Assembly: GCF_958298935.1 (NCBI RefSeq) | Contig: NC_084927.1 | Location: 33,306,001-33,370,000 of the forward strand | Direction: 5' to 3' | DNA length: 64,000 nucleotides | Origin: Phragmites australis | Taxonomy: Eukaryota; Streptophyta; Magnoliopsida; Poales; Poaceae | In this document: positions 22,089 through 33,336 of the stretch, in pieces | Numbering within the stretch: position 1 is the stretch's first letter | How the letters are laid out: the number at the start of each line of letters is the position of its first letter | Translations under genes and position numbers: made by a program | The notes under the pieces: generated by a model | Told to the model about the DNA's origin: nothing | Seen by the model: only the letters and a program-made list of their open reading frames with translations | Databases searched by the model: none

Positions 22089-25000
22089 TGCTGCGCGCGC
22101 GACATCGAGATGCACTTCACCGAGTTCCAAGGTGCGTGCATGCTTGCTGCAGTGCCATCTGCTGATATGCCGCTGCAGTTTTTGTTTGGAATAAATAAGT
22201 GCATGCATATACAGGATGTGTATGATCATCCTGCCACTTACTACTACTGTACATAAATATGGGCATTTCTGCAGGGGTGGAAGAGGTGAAGGTGGACACC
22301 GGGGCTGGGAAGGTGACCGTGACGGGCTTCAGCTTCGACGTTGAGAAGCTCAGGGTGAAAGTTGAGAAGGGCTGCCGGAAGAAGGTCGAGCTGATTCCTC
22401 CCCCAAAGGACATTGTCAATTTGTCACTGAGGTCAAGACCAAGGAGAAGATAATTAACCTTGATCTATAATAACGCGAGATATATCTCTCCACAGTACTG
22501 TTGCCTTTCCATAGATGACTACATATGGCTATGTACTAGTATATGCTGTCTGCATAGCATTGCTTTCGTTGCAAATATTTTCGTTTTTTACGAAGAGACA
22601 GCTAGAGCTCTACTGAATTTTTCATAGATCAGGAAAAAAATAAGCTCAAAACAAAGCTAGAAAACGCAACAAGCTGCGACGAAACCACTATCCGACTTGG
22701 GAACAACGTAACGGACACCTGGCCAAAAAACAACAACTCACCGCACCGCAAGGAAGGAAAAAACTGAATAAATGGATCCTATTACATAAGCGAAACTACT
22801 CCACGGTCGATCTGCTTCCTAAGAAAGACCACTCTTTGCGCAACCATAGTTTGATTTTGAAAAACTCTTCTATTTCGTTCCTTCCATATGTGCCACTAGA
22901 AATAAATGACAATGACATTGAATTCTGCTCTGTGCTCATGGTCCATTTGTTTGTTGGATTGGTGCTCCTAATGTCTAGGAGTCCATCCGTGGAAGTTGCT
23001 GTAAATCAATGCAGTGATCATCTGCCAGGTTTCTTTAGTATATGGGCAGCCTTTACACAGGTGAGTGGCCGTTTCGTCCTCCTGGTCACACAAACAAGTC
23101 CGAGTATCGCTCTATTGTGCCTTCTTAACTTATCTTTGAATTATATTTCATATGCACTTTTCATAGTATATTCTCCGTTTTCGGTCCATCTCCAAGTGAT
23201 GATGTCCTGGGAGCCTTCGGTGATGCTCACGTCTTGTAATTTCTTCCAAAGAAGCACCAGCTGGTCAAGCTCTAGATGGGTTTCTATAAAGCCAATCCAA
23301 TTTATCCATTTGTGATGCGGGAGCTCCTTGCAAACGAGTTGTTTCTTTCTTCGGGACTTTGCGTATATACTTAGTGCAATGTTCTTTGGAGCTTGACCGT
23401 GGATCCAGCTAGATTACCAAAATTGCGCTTTCTTGCCATCTACAGGAGTTACAAACGATGATGCATTGAACAGATCCTGATCCGCCTGATCGCAAGGAAT
23501 ATGCATGTGAACCCATGACCTTTCCTCTTCTTTCCAGATGTACCAAAGCCATCCAAGGCGTAGTGCCCGAGCAAATCTTTGCAAATCTAATATGCCCAGT
23601 TCTCTTAGGATCTTCGACATACACATTGTATCCTAGTTTACTAGGCAGTGCCCCTGACCTTTTCTGGTTTATCACCTCTCCAAAAGAACGCTCTTCTAAT
23701 GCGATCAATCTTTTTGACAAGCAATTTTTGAAGAGGGAACACAGTGAGAAAATAGATTAGCTGCGACGACAAAACTGTCTTGACTAGTATCTCTTTGCCC
23801 ACTAAGGACAGAAACTTGCCTTTCCATCCTGACAGCCTGCTCCCTAGCTTATCCACAATCGGTTGAATTTCTGATTTCCTTAGTCTTCTCGTGTGTAGTG
23901 GCAGTCCCAGGTAACAGCAAGGGAAATCACATATCTTACCCGAAAATTTTTGCAGTAATGTCTTCGTTTGCACGTCCTCACATCGTATTGGATAAAATTC
24001 AGTTTTCTGCATGTTTGCTGCCAAACCGGAGCACTTCTCAAACAACGAAAGTATTGTCCTGAGAGCTGTGAGGTTAGCGTTGTCTGATCACCCAAAGATA
24101 GCCACGTCATATGCATATAAATAGCATCTCAGGCTTGCCCCTCGTGGCAACATCGTCTTGATGATGTTTCTTTGTGCCGCTAGCTCTATCAGGCGTTGCA
24201 GTGGGTCAGTTGCTATAATGAAAAGCATCTGTGAGAGTGGATTCCCTTGATGAAGGCCCCTGGCATGTCGAATTTGTTGCCCTGGCTGTCCATTGAGGAG
24301 GACTCTAGATGAGGATGTTCTTAGGAGTTGTGATATTTAATCCCTCCATTTTTGGCTGAAACCTATAGCATTCATCACCTCAAGAAGGTATGGCCAATTT
24401 ATGGAGTCAAACAACTTTGAGATATCAAGCTTGATGAACAAAACAAGCTTTTTTGATCTTTGCATTTCTCAGATTACACTCCGGACGTAGATGAAGTTAT
24501 CGTGTATGCACGTCTTCTTGATGAACGCACTTTGACTAATCAAAATGATATCTTTGAGTTTTTTTTTCCAAACGGTTTGCTAGAAGTTTTGTTATGATCT
24601 TTGAGACACTATTGATCAAACTAATTGACCGGTAATCAGCTACCTTCGAAGCCTCTCCATTTTTCGGTAGCAACAGAATATTGGCCTCATTCATAAGAGC
24701 CAGGTCCGGAGAATTCAAATTGTAGAAACATTAAGCTGCTTCTACCACATCGTCCTTTATGATGTTCCAGGAAGCCTTGTAAAAGATTCCAATAAAACCG
24801 CCAGGACCCGACGCTTCTCCATCGTCATTTGTTTTGTTTGATAATGCAGGAGCTGAAGGTCATAACAGTAAAGGTTCCGTTGCATTGCCCCGAGAGTGTG
24901 CAGTCAGGGTCAAAGAGATTATGTTACAACACAAGAGTAAGCTCTCTCTCTGACAGTTCCTCTATCGATCCAGCTAGAGTTGTACTCCCATTACCGATAT

Positions 25001-25528
25001 GTTGACATGCATTCTAATATACCGTGTGCAGGTATCTACGCGGTCAAGACGGACCTCGCCAAGAACACGTGCGTCGTCGAGGGCGTCATCGACGAGAATA
25101 ATCTCGTCGAGTAGGTCTACCAAAGGATGCGCAAGCACGGCGTCATCGACAAGGTCGAGAAGGAGGTGATTGTCAAAGAGGAGAAGGTCGAGGTGAAGAA
25201 AGACGATAAGAAGGAGGAGGTCGTCAAGGTGGTTGACGCCATCAAGGAGAAGGCCACGGAGAGGTCGTCGCCCCCTACTTCATCCCCCCTGCACGCACCC
25301 ACACTTCGTCGACTACTCGCACCCCTGGCACCGCGGCGGTGACTACTGCTCACCGTACGGCGGTGGTTACGGGCCTTACTGCTACGGAGGCGCGGCTGCG
25401 GGTACCCGTGTGGTGTCAGCTACACGCACTCCGAGCTCAAAGGGTACCAGGACACGGCGTTCTTGCATTGCTCACACCCCAATGAGTTCATCAGCGAGGA
25501 GAACCCGTATGCATGCTATGTGATGTAA
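22089..25528 (+). pseudogene. Heavy-metal-associated isoprenylated protein (HIPP) pseudogene
   Basis: Exon pieces fit one HIPP gene with two HMA domains. 22089-22131 encodes CARDIEMHFTEFQ. 22275 onward encodes GVEEVKVDTGAGKVTVTG and ends PPPKDIV. 24850-24936 encodes KVPLHCPE, then QHK. 25032-25525 encodes IYAVKTDLAKNTCVVEG, a Lys/Glu-rich linker, a Gly/Tyr/Cys/His-rich region and the terminus NPYACYVM, a CaaX prenylation box. Borders are GT-AG. Family knowledge: HMA domains bind metal through CxxC and the CaaX Cys is prenylated. Breaks: an 8-base duplication-type insertion near 22415-22423 (ttgtcaatttgtca), a 2-base insertion next to the second CxxC (about 24893-24896), a TAG at 25112-25114 within the motif normally EYVY, and frameshifts near 25330 and 25400. 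A LINE fills the space between exons 2 and 3. Confidence 0.85.
22600..24840 (-). mobile_element. 5'-truncated L1-type LINE
   Basis: Reading the minus strand from about 24840, the element opens inside a reverse-transcriptase domain (SGPGGFIGIFYKASWNIIKD, then ILLLPKNGEASKVADYRSIS and LANRLEKK). It continues through the later RT part (YLGLPLHTRRLRKSEIQP, SRLSGWKGKFLSLVGK) and a zf-RVT/terminal region containing WHIWKERNRRVF (about 22890-22850). Stops and frameshifts are frequent and the endonuclease half is missing, which is normal for 5' truncation. The 3' end has no clear poly(A) (T-run on the plus strand), so that limit is approximate. It sits within the HIPP pseudogene in opposite orientation. 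Confidence 0.85.
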
Positions 25529-26105
25529 TTTTTTTTTGCATGTGGATTCATGTGGAACAATGTTTCAGCGTTTAATAATAAGAACAGAACAAACAGCTTA
25601 AATTTGCTCCAGTTTATAATGGTTGGCTTGCATTATTTATGCAGTGAATCTGAAGTCTGCTGTGTATAAACTGAGACAGTAGCTGGAAAACTTGCATGTC
25701 TTCCAACTTCATCTTTCAGGCTTTCAGGACGAAATGTTAACTGGAGTGACACGCACAAAATGAGGGAGCGCACCTTAATGAGAAATGCTTTGACATTGAA
25801 CCTGATGCTATTATCATAGAAATAACTCTGTCTAGTTTTCTCGATCGACAGTTGATACCAAACTGAGGAAAACATGCAATCGATATTGCGACTAGAAGGT
25901 TCAGTTAATTGGATCCGTTCTGTAAACATGCTTTGACTTAGGTTATTGACCCACCCCCACCCCCCAAAATAAATAAAAAATAAAATAAAAAAATTGGAGC
26001 ATATTGGAGTTTCAGTACTTAGAGAAGCTTTATGTTATAATCGAGTGTCCATATCATTAAGATAGCGGTAAATTAAGAATATTAGGGTCCGATTATTTTT
26101 CGAGT

Positions 26106-26233
26106 GCTTGAAATCATCTTATTTTTCAATCACCATCATAGACCTGATCAAATCCAGCAACATCAACCCGTAAGTAGTTGGATGTTGATCCAAAGGCATA
26201 GAATGGTGATTGAAAAATAAGTTGGTTTCAAGC
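26106..26233. repeat. 128-nt foldback (31-bp arms)
   Basis: The left arm 26106-26136 (gcttgaaatcatcttatttt...) pairs with the right arm 26203-26233 (...aaaataagttggtttcaagc) with few mismatches. The loop itself contains a second, weaker pairing (gatcaa...ttgatc). It could be a tiny MITE or a small-RNA hairpin; there is no evidence for transcription. Confidence 0.65.
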
Positions 26234-26460
26234 ATGAAAATAGCAAAACTGTAACAGATCTGATACGTGCAGTTTTCCGTTACTGAGTAGAGTTTGAGAA
26301 AGCTACTATTCAATTCATGTACATGTGCTAAACAAATGTATTCAGGTAGTTCGATCTATTTGATTAAAGAAGAAACTATTTCGTCAGTAGATATGTGTGC
26401 GTCAGGGGAATCACTTGAGAACAAGAACGATTATCAAACACAAAATATACAAAGATATAG

Positions 26461-26983
26461 GGCAAAAATCCAAAATTAGACAACATACATGACGTATTTG
26501 CCAAAATAGATAACATTTTATCGTATTTACAATTTTAGTATTCGTATTCGGCACATCATTTTTTGGTACACCGCAAATAGAATTTTGGTACACCGTATGT
26601 CGAAAAACCGAAGGTCCGGTCATTTTCAGCACATGATGTGCCGAATATGGCACTGTAGCACATATTCGACACACCGTGTGCCGAATATCAACCGTAATCG
26701 GCACACCATGTGCTGAATATGGGCTACAGTGCCGTATTCGGCACACCGTGTACCGAATACGGCACTGTAGCCCATATTCGGTACATCGTGTGCCGAATAT
26801 GGGCTACAGTGCCGTATTCGGTACACGGTGTGCCGAATATGGGTTTTTCGGTGTACGGTGTACCGAAAATCCATTTTCGATAAATGATGCATCGAATACG
26901 GATGCTAAATTTGTAAATACAACAGTAAGTTATCTATTTCGATAAATACGTTCATGTATGTTGTCTAATTTTGGATTTTTGCC
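26461..26983. mobile_element. 523-bp foldback element with internal palindrome array
   Basis: Terminal inverted repeats of about 50 bp (ggcaaaaatccaaaattaga at 26461; tctaattttggatttttgcc ending 26983) enclose an 80-bp-period array of palindromes built from CGGCACACCGTGTGCCG and atgggctacagtgcc/ggcactgtagcccat. No transposase is encoded, so it would be a non-autonomous foldback transposon. Exact target duplication is unclear (flanks gatatag and atacaca). Superfamily is unknown. Confidence 0.8.
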
Positions 26984-28554
26984 ATACACAGCATATGAAC
27001 AACAGATAGCTGAAATGGCCAGTTAAATAAAGCACCAAAACAGCGATATTGGAGTTTGCAAAAAGTAAAAAATTTCAGGAAATTAAGGTGATTAATGGTT
27101 ATAGTCCTCTATATTTTTCAGCTGTTTCATAAAAGTGCAGTTCATGCAATAGAAGGCATACATGCATATAGACTGAACCAGAATAGATAGTACTAACTAA
27201 ATCTCATTTCTCATCGAGTCGCCATGGGCTCTTCATATAAGTTAATTCTTCGTTCAAATCAAATTAATCTCTACAATCTATCTAGCATGCATAGAAATTG
27301 TTAGGCTTCTGGGTTCTTGTCTATTTGTCGCTAAACAGGGTAACCTGCTGTAAATTCAACACAAAGACTCCAATGATCGGATGCACTTTTAAGAACTCCG
27401 GCGGAGTTAAATAATGAGTATCTCGTTCAACAATTCAACATGGAAGAAAAGAAATGTTACTACATGTTACAGTATTTTATTTAACAATTGAACAAGTTCT
27501 TTTCAAAACAAGCTGAAGTTTGCAAAGGTGGAAACCATAAAATTCTATAGAAATGATGTAGAGTAGGAGTTAATTAAGCTAACCAAGAAACACTGCTAGT
27601 AAGCTCTGAACAGTGATTCAGATCAACATGTCGTCAATGGAAACTTTAGGAATCTTTGAACGTCCAATTCCCAAGAACTTAGGGAAACTAGCTCGTTTCT
27701 TTTCTTTCGACAAGCATCTTGCAATCTATGCATATAAGACAAGAAAGAACAAGGGCAGCATAGACAGGCAGTTGGTGACTTGTAAGGGTTCCCCATGCAT
27801 GAGAGCTTGCTTTGCGAGATGCAATTACTAGCTGAGTAGCTCTGTGTTAAACTAAGGCAAAGCGTGCACACGTGTGAGCAGAAAATTGTGTGGTAACTTG
27901 TGACGAAGCAGTTCCCAAACTCCGAAATAAATTTAGAACCAGAAGAGAAACTGGTGATACGATTATGTTGGCGCAGCCGAACGCCAGAAATAATATACTA
28001 TACACTCATCACTAATTGCTGTGGTACACACAGGCAGCTAACACCTTTGTGTAACTCAAAAAACAATTGCCCAAAAGCATGCACAACACATCTAGCTACA
28101 TGATGATATATAAAGTAAGAACTGACAGCTTAAACCACTAGAATACGCTAGCTTTTCTTAACAATTTGAAGCAAATCTCTCATCCAGAGGAGCTATAACA
28201 AGAAGATACCCCATGCAAGGAAACATCAATTAACACACATGCATGCTGGTGAACAAATAATTAAAAGTTAATTATTAAAAGCCAGATTAAAAATTAAGAC
28301 AAAGTTACAAAGCAAATTAAGTTTCAAGAGACAAGAGAAGAAAAGGAAAAGAAGGAACAAGGAAGACGCATAATATGAGACCGAGCAAACACTACGGAAT
28401 TGTACAGAGAGATAGAAATAGATAGATATCCTTGAATCGTGCAAGCATGCGTGCGCTAACCTTTTGCGAGCTGCCTTCAACCCTTGTGATGTTCATTGCT
28501 TTCTTCTTGTCATATCCTCCTCTTCTCACACCTGAATTACACCCCGTGGACCTG

Positions 28555-29469
28555 TCAGAACGGTGGCCGTGCGCCGGCCCACCCATGGCCGTCGGCTCCG
28601 GGCGGGAGCTGCGAGCCGGCACCGGCCATGTTGTTGAGCGGCAGGTTGAAGAACGGCAGCCCGGCAGCCGACGGGTCGGGAGGGAACGGTCCACCGCCCA
28701 TGCCTCCAGCATCGGCACCACCGGGCGGCTGCATCTGCAGGCCTGGTGGCGCTGTCTGGGCCTCCTCCTCCTCGAGGGGGAGGCGCTCGTAGGCGACGTT
28801 GGCGAAGGACGCGGCGATGACGATGACTGGACCCGCGGCGTAGAGTGCGCCCACGACGTTCCCGCCGACCACCTGCCCCTGGCCCCCCGCGAGGAAGATA
28901 GTGAGGCTAGTGGCGCCGGGAGGAGCCGGCGGCGGGAGGAAGGAGCCCGAGAGGGACAGGATCTCGAACCTCCCGTGCAGCGTCACGACGGCGCCCGCGG
29001 GCGCCGACGGCTGCCGCAGCGTCACGTTGGTGACCAAGCCGTTACCACTCAGCACGCAGACGCCGCGCTGCCTCCGGCGCGCGTACGTGGAGACGCACTC
29101 AAACACGTCGCAGCCGCTCCCCACCTCCAGGATGTGGGCGCGCAGAGTGTTCGCGCTCTCCCGCGTGATGATCACCGGCGGTTTCGGCTTGTTCTTCGAG
29201 CCCGGTGGGCGCCCCCGGGGCCGGCGGGCTACCACATCCCCGTTACCACCACCACCCAGGCCGTCACCAGCCGGGCCGGAGGAGGACGAGCCGCCGTCGT
29301 GGTCGCCGTACGGCCCGCCGTTGCTGTTGCCACCGCCGCTGCCATTGGGGTCGTCGTCCGAGGGCTCCTGGTGCTTGGCGTAGTTGTGCTGCAGCTGGAG
29401 ATCGGGGTGGAGGTGGTGGAGCTGGTGCACGTAGCGCGTCGCGGCGGTGCCGAGATCGAGGCCGGCCAT
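28555..29469 (-). CDS. AT-hook/PPC nuclear protein, single AT-hook (AHL type I)
   Basis: A single uninterrupted frame of 304 residues on the minus strand. Residues 1-80 are His/Leu-rich then Gly/Ser/Asp-rich. The AT-hook is [17 protein letters not shown] (82-98). The PPC domain follows directly (99 to ~226), with [14 protein letters not shown], the full hexapeptide GRFEIL (166-171), and [15 protein letters not shown]. The tail is Pro/Gly-rich and ends GWAGARPPF. Family knowledge: one [10 protein letters not shown] hook plus PPC and no introns defines clade A/type I AHL proteins, nuclear factors that bind AT-rich DNA and repress or tune growth and meristem genes through PPC-mediated complexes. 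The start is the only upstream ATG in frame. The member identity (which AHL) cannot be told without a tree. It has the same strand and family as the gene at 14607-18244 but a different type. Confidence 0.95.
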   Translation of the reverse strand: MAGLDLGTAATRYVHQLHHLHPDLQLQHNYAKHQEPSDDDPNGSGGGNSNGGPYGDHDGGSSSSGPAGDGLGGGGNGDVVARRPRGRPPGSKNKPKPPVIITRESANTLRAHILEVGSGCDVFECVSTYARRRQRGVCVLSGNGLVTNVTLRQPSAPAGAVVTLHGRFEILSLSGSFLPPPAPPGATSLTIFLAGGQGQVVGGNVVGALYAAGPVIVIAASFANVAYERLPLEEEEAQTAPPGLQMQPPGGADAGGMGGGPFPPDPSAAGLPFFNLPLNNMAGAGSQLPPGADGHGWAGARPPF

Positions 29470-29599
29470 GCTTCTCTTCTAGCTCATGTACTGATGTAGC
29501 TAGCTAGCAAAAAATGAAAAAACTAAAAAAAAAGTAGAGAAAAAGGAGAGGAAAAAATCAAATTGCAACAGAGTGGTGTTCTGTATTTAGGTTAAAAGG

Positions 29600-29965
29600 A
29601 AGTTTTGGAAAAAGGAAGCAATGATTTTTAAAGAGGGGGATTGTTTATGATTCTACCAGTTTTTAAAAGCTTTTGGATGCAGAAAGAAGCAAACAGGGAA
29701 GAAATAAAAAACCGAACAAGAGAGTGCTTGCATGGAGGAGAGAACGCCAGCAGGCAGCAGAGAGCTGTGTGATATGAGCAGGGTAGGGGGAGGGAAGGAG
29801 AGGAGGGGAGGGGAGAGAAGAGAAGAGGAGAGGAGAAAGGCAAGCTATGAGGAGAAGGCGATGGAGGCACAGGAGGAAATAAGGGAAATAGAAGGGTTTG
29901 AGAGGTCCTTCGTACCAGTGGTAGGGGGTGCATGATCATAAAATAATGGGGGGAGAGAGGGAGGA
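29600..29965 (-). promoter_or_regulatory. Pyrimidine-rich leader/promoter of the AHL type I gene
   Basis: Upstream of the ATG at 29469 the coding strand is strongly CT-rich (GA on the plus strand), especially 29780-29840 with repeated (G)GAGAGG units. Such GA/CT tracts are common in the 5' leaders and GAGA-type regulatory sites of plant transcription-factor genes (inference). A TATA-like TTATTTTATG lies at about 29940 on the minus strand, but the start site is not certain. Confidence 0.4.
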
Positions 29966-30388
29966 GAGTTGGGAGAACAAATTCTTGTGTATCCTTTGCG
30001 GCTACGGACAAAGAATAAGACTAGCTACGACGCTGACATGTGGGCTAACAAGTATCATGAGGCCCATGTGGCAGTTTCACAGGTGTCGTGCATGACAGTG
30101 ACAGAGGAGGCTTCGGAGAAAGAGAGATGGAGCGGGAGGAACTATGATGCAAAAATGTGATGCATGGCGATAGCGATGGCTTAGCGTATTCAATGCAAGA
30201 TTATACTAATTAACCAGGGTTAAGTACCTAAACCTGTGGTTTAGACCACTAATCCTGGGTTAATACGAACTGGCGTGGAGATACAGCGCAATATTGTGGG
30301 TTAATACAACCTGTGGGGCCCATGCCAGCGCGTGCTGCACTCGGATCAGTTGCACCACAGTTAAGTCTAACCCTTCCTAAGATATTAT
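29966..30388. other. Upstream intergenic, no gene
   Basis: No coding signal. It contains short repeats of gggttaat (30234-30300). It borders the CACTA element that starts at 30389. Confidence 0.45.
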
Positions 30389-32134
30389 CACTGCCTCACA
30401 ACTGATTATCATAGATGATTATATATTTTATCTCTACAAAAGTATATATGATATTGATATTGTTATATACGGTTTTAGAACCCATCTGCAATAGTTACAC
30501 ACAGATGGATTTTTTGTAAAACAATCTATGCGCAATAAGGATCACAGACGAGTTTATTGAAACATGTTTGTGATTAGTTTGAGTTATAATTGATTTTTTG
30601 TTAAAACTCGTTTGTGTTTGTTATCACAGTCAGAGTTTTTTTAAAAAGCTGTTTGTGTATTATCCTTTCCCTTCTATAAGCAAATTTGTTTCCTAACTAC
30701 CCTCATGATATCATGCATACTTCATGATTCATAAATTAAACAACATATTAATATATTATTTATAACATCGATCACATATTATTCAAAACACAAAACACAT
30801 GTATTTACATATCACAAAGGTTAAGAACATCACGCAAATGCGCATTACACATTGTTCATAACACATAAACCTAGCTAACTAAACACAATCCCTAGCTATA
30901 CATCATTGGTCGATCGATGTCATCTTTCAAAAAGAAGAAATGATTGATATTATGGCGATGTCGTATTCCAGAAAGACAAAAAATGATCGACAAACTTGGA
31001 CCAATCAACATCATATTTCAAAATCACGAGATGATAGATATCATCTTAGCCTCCTACGTTTCAACACAACGTCAACCCAAGCATCATCTTCAATAAGTAG
31101 CTCACAGTCATTCGGATTAGGCTGCACCTTGACTAGCTCACGTATGAGCCAGAACCAGACTGCGTTGCTGCCAAACCGCTAGCTAGTTCAGAAAGAAATG
31201 CGCGCTCAAGCCTGTCTTGTAGTTGAAGAAAATGTCTCCATTGTGACGGACAACAATGGATAAATTTCCATCCGAAAGAATAGAGTGGAGAATGCGGTTC
31301 ACATCATACACTGGGTCCACGGAGGGGGCCTTCACAGCGGGGAAGAAGATGAAGTCCACCCAGCCGAAGTCGATGCTAAGCATCTGCACCGTCGAAGCCA
31401 CCATAGAGACAACCCCACCCTGACACCTCCTGATTGCCGTGAACTGTGTCATTGCAGATCTACGACAAAAACAAGGCTCTGTTATAAGTTACACTGATCG
31501 AAGCAATTAAAATCTAACAAACTCTAACTAAACCGGGATGGGAACCATATGATACTCAACTCGGTACAGTTAACGGAATTTAGCCCTGACCGAGATCTCG
31601 CTTTTCCGACGCTGATGATGAGTGAGGATGACACTTCTTAGTGCAATGAAAGATATGGACACTAGGATATGGCGAGTGAGAAAGAACAACACTCCTCATC
31701 ACTTCATATTGAGGGGACACGAGCAGATTATGTGTGTGGGAAGCCAAAAGAGTCTCGGGAGACGAGTAGATTCTGTGTGTGAGAAGCCAAAAGAGTCATG
31801 GGAGACAAGCCATCAAATTTAAAAACATTCATGGGTCTTCAAATACAGACAAATTTTCATAAAATATGTCTGTGTCTATCGTATAGACACCGATGGATCT
31901 TACAAGAAACAGTATGTGACAATATCATAGACGGGTTTTTCTAAACGTTGCATGTGTATGTATTATAGAAACAAATGAATTTATAAAAATTATCTGTGAG
32001 TTCAATCACACCTAGATGGTTGTCTTGTTACAAACACATATGTCTTAGCAACCACCTTAGGATATTTTGTCAGTGATATGTCCTAAGAAATCGTCTGTGA
32101 CACACTGTCTGCTTTTATTGATTATGTAGTAGTG
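30389..32134 (-). mobile_element. Non-autonomous CACTA element (copy 1)
   Basis: 1746 bp, from CACTGC (30389) to GTAGTAGTG (32134), flanked by the 3-bp target duplication TAT (30386-30388 and 32135-32137). Both ends carry subterminal hairpin-type motifs related to acagacgg (for example acagatgg..ttttttgtaaaac at 30500). It is the same family as 53971-57199. No TNP2 or TNP1 coding is present, but a protein-like frame on the minus strand (31183-31452) is shared by both copies. Confidence 0.8.
31183..31452 (-). pseudogene. CACTA-borne reading frame, unknown function
   Basis: 89 codons, opening MTQFTAIRRCQGGVVSMVAS and containing GWVDFIFFPAVKAP and NLSIVVRHNGDIFF. In the second element copy the equivalent region (minus strand, pieces in 54620-54835 and 56460-56570) keeps the same frame for much of its length and extends it through WQFGSNAVRYWLMRELV and ELLIEDDAWVV. 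Copy 1 loses that extension through a 1-base deletion that brings in a TAG after HFFLN. Copy 2 has a TAG at codon 3 and an LTR in the middle. I recognise no domain. It may be a captured host exon or an element-specific protein. Confidence 0.45.
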
Positions 32135-32400
32135 TATATAGGACGACAATGCAATATTGCTTGAGTTCTTAAAGAGTCAATATTAATATTAGGACTTTGG
32201 ACTTTGCAAAGATAATACATCTTACAAATCTAATATCTATGTTACATTACCTCAGTGTATATTAGTTCTTTATCACATAGTATATGTGACATGTATCCTC
32301 ATGGCCAAATGTTTCCACTACCACATAAATAGGTGCACTTAAGTTGCCACCTTCCTCTCTATGGTTTGCCTTTTTTACTTTTCTTTCAAATCAAGCACAT

Positions 32401-33336
32401 TATCGGTGTACCAAGTAAAAGGGTATCCCGGCTAAGCGGACCCACGTAGGGCACAAACGACTAGGGAAACATCTCCTAAAAAATCTAGTCGGTTGAGCTA
32501 CCCCCGACTGGTGCAAAGTCTCTAGCGACCAATCTTGCCGCATCTTCACACAAACCCACGACCAGCCCTCCTGGTCGCAGGACCTGATTGGACACTTACC
32601 CGAGCAATCCTTTTCACCAGGCACCAGTCCCCATGGATAAGGTCGTGGGCGGTGCAGGGGAGCGTGTCCCATCCTGTAGCCTTAAAGGCTACGGTGTGAG
32701 ACTCTACAGGCCGCCGCAGCGTCACATGATAGATGGAATGTTATCAGCCGTTCAGCAGAGGCAAGTGGGCGAGAACGGCGCGCAGAAGCAAGTGGACGAA
32801 GACGGCGTGCAGAGGCAAGTGGACGAGGACGGCGCATAGAGACAAGTATACGGGGACGGTGCATGAATGCACCGTTCCGTCCCGTCACATTAAATGCAGC
32901 AGGATAAGGTTCTACAGGCTAGGCAAAGACGGTGTGCGGCTGCACGATGTACAATGTCGTGAGAGCAAAGTTACGTGCCTGGTACTCCGTAATGATAATC
33001 TGAGATAGATATTAGAATGAGCAAAGGCCATCTGTGTAGAACCGGCATGTTGGTTCTCCCTCTCACTACTATATAAAGGGATGAAGACCCCTTGTAAAGA
33101 CACGGTAGATCAGTTCTGGCAATTCTCCAGAACACTGCTGTAACCAAGTGAGATCTACTATAACACACAAAAGAACCAGGACGTAGGGTTGTTATCCTCC
33201 GGGAGACCCGAACCTGTATAACCCCCAGTGTCCAAAAATCCTTCGTTTACACAAATAGACACATGCTCTCCCTGAAACGCCGTTCACGCACCCACCAACA
33301 CACCCTGAAATCACTGTCAAGGATTTACCCTTGACA
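32401..33336 (+). mobile_element. Gypsy-type solo LTR
   Basis: 936 bp beginning TATCGGTGTACC (from TG by one change) and ending CCTTGACA, flanked by the exact 5-bp duplication CACAT (32396-32400 and 33337-33341). TATATAAAGG (33070) is the LTR promoter, and the U5-like end resembles grass Ty3/gypsy LTRs. The perfect target duplication shows that an element inserted here and later recombined to a single LTR. Confidence 0.85.
32761..32868 (+). repeat. 27-bp minisatellite, four units
   Basis: Four consecutive 27-bp units based on gcaagtggacgaggacggcg, within the solo LTR and upstream of its TATA box. The unit length is a multiple of three, so open frames run through it, but I do not read it as coding. 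Confidence 0.8.

Larger units (their letters stand above)
25529..28554. other. Intergenic between HIPP pseudogene and AHL gene
   Basis: Apart from the two foldback structures listed separately (26106-26233, 26461-26983) I find no gene. It is AT-rich, with short non-conserved open frames. The last ~150 bases are the 3' flank of the minus-strand AHL gene. Confidence 0.5.

Noticed and set aside
26640..26860. CRISPR-like array of repeated palindromes
   Set aside because: The units are inverted copies within a foldback element with TIRs, with no unique spacers or cas genes, in a plant genome.
28432..29499. 355-codon open frame on the plus strand opposite the AHL type I gene
   Set aside because: It is the antisense of a GC-rich coding exon; its composition is Arg/Ala/Gly-rich with no domain, while the minus-strand frame shows a complete AT-hook and PPC.
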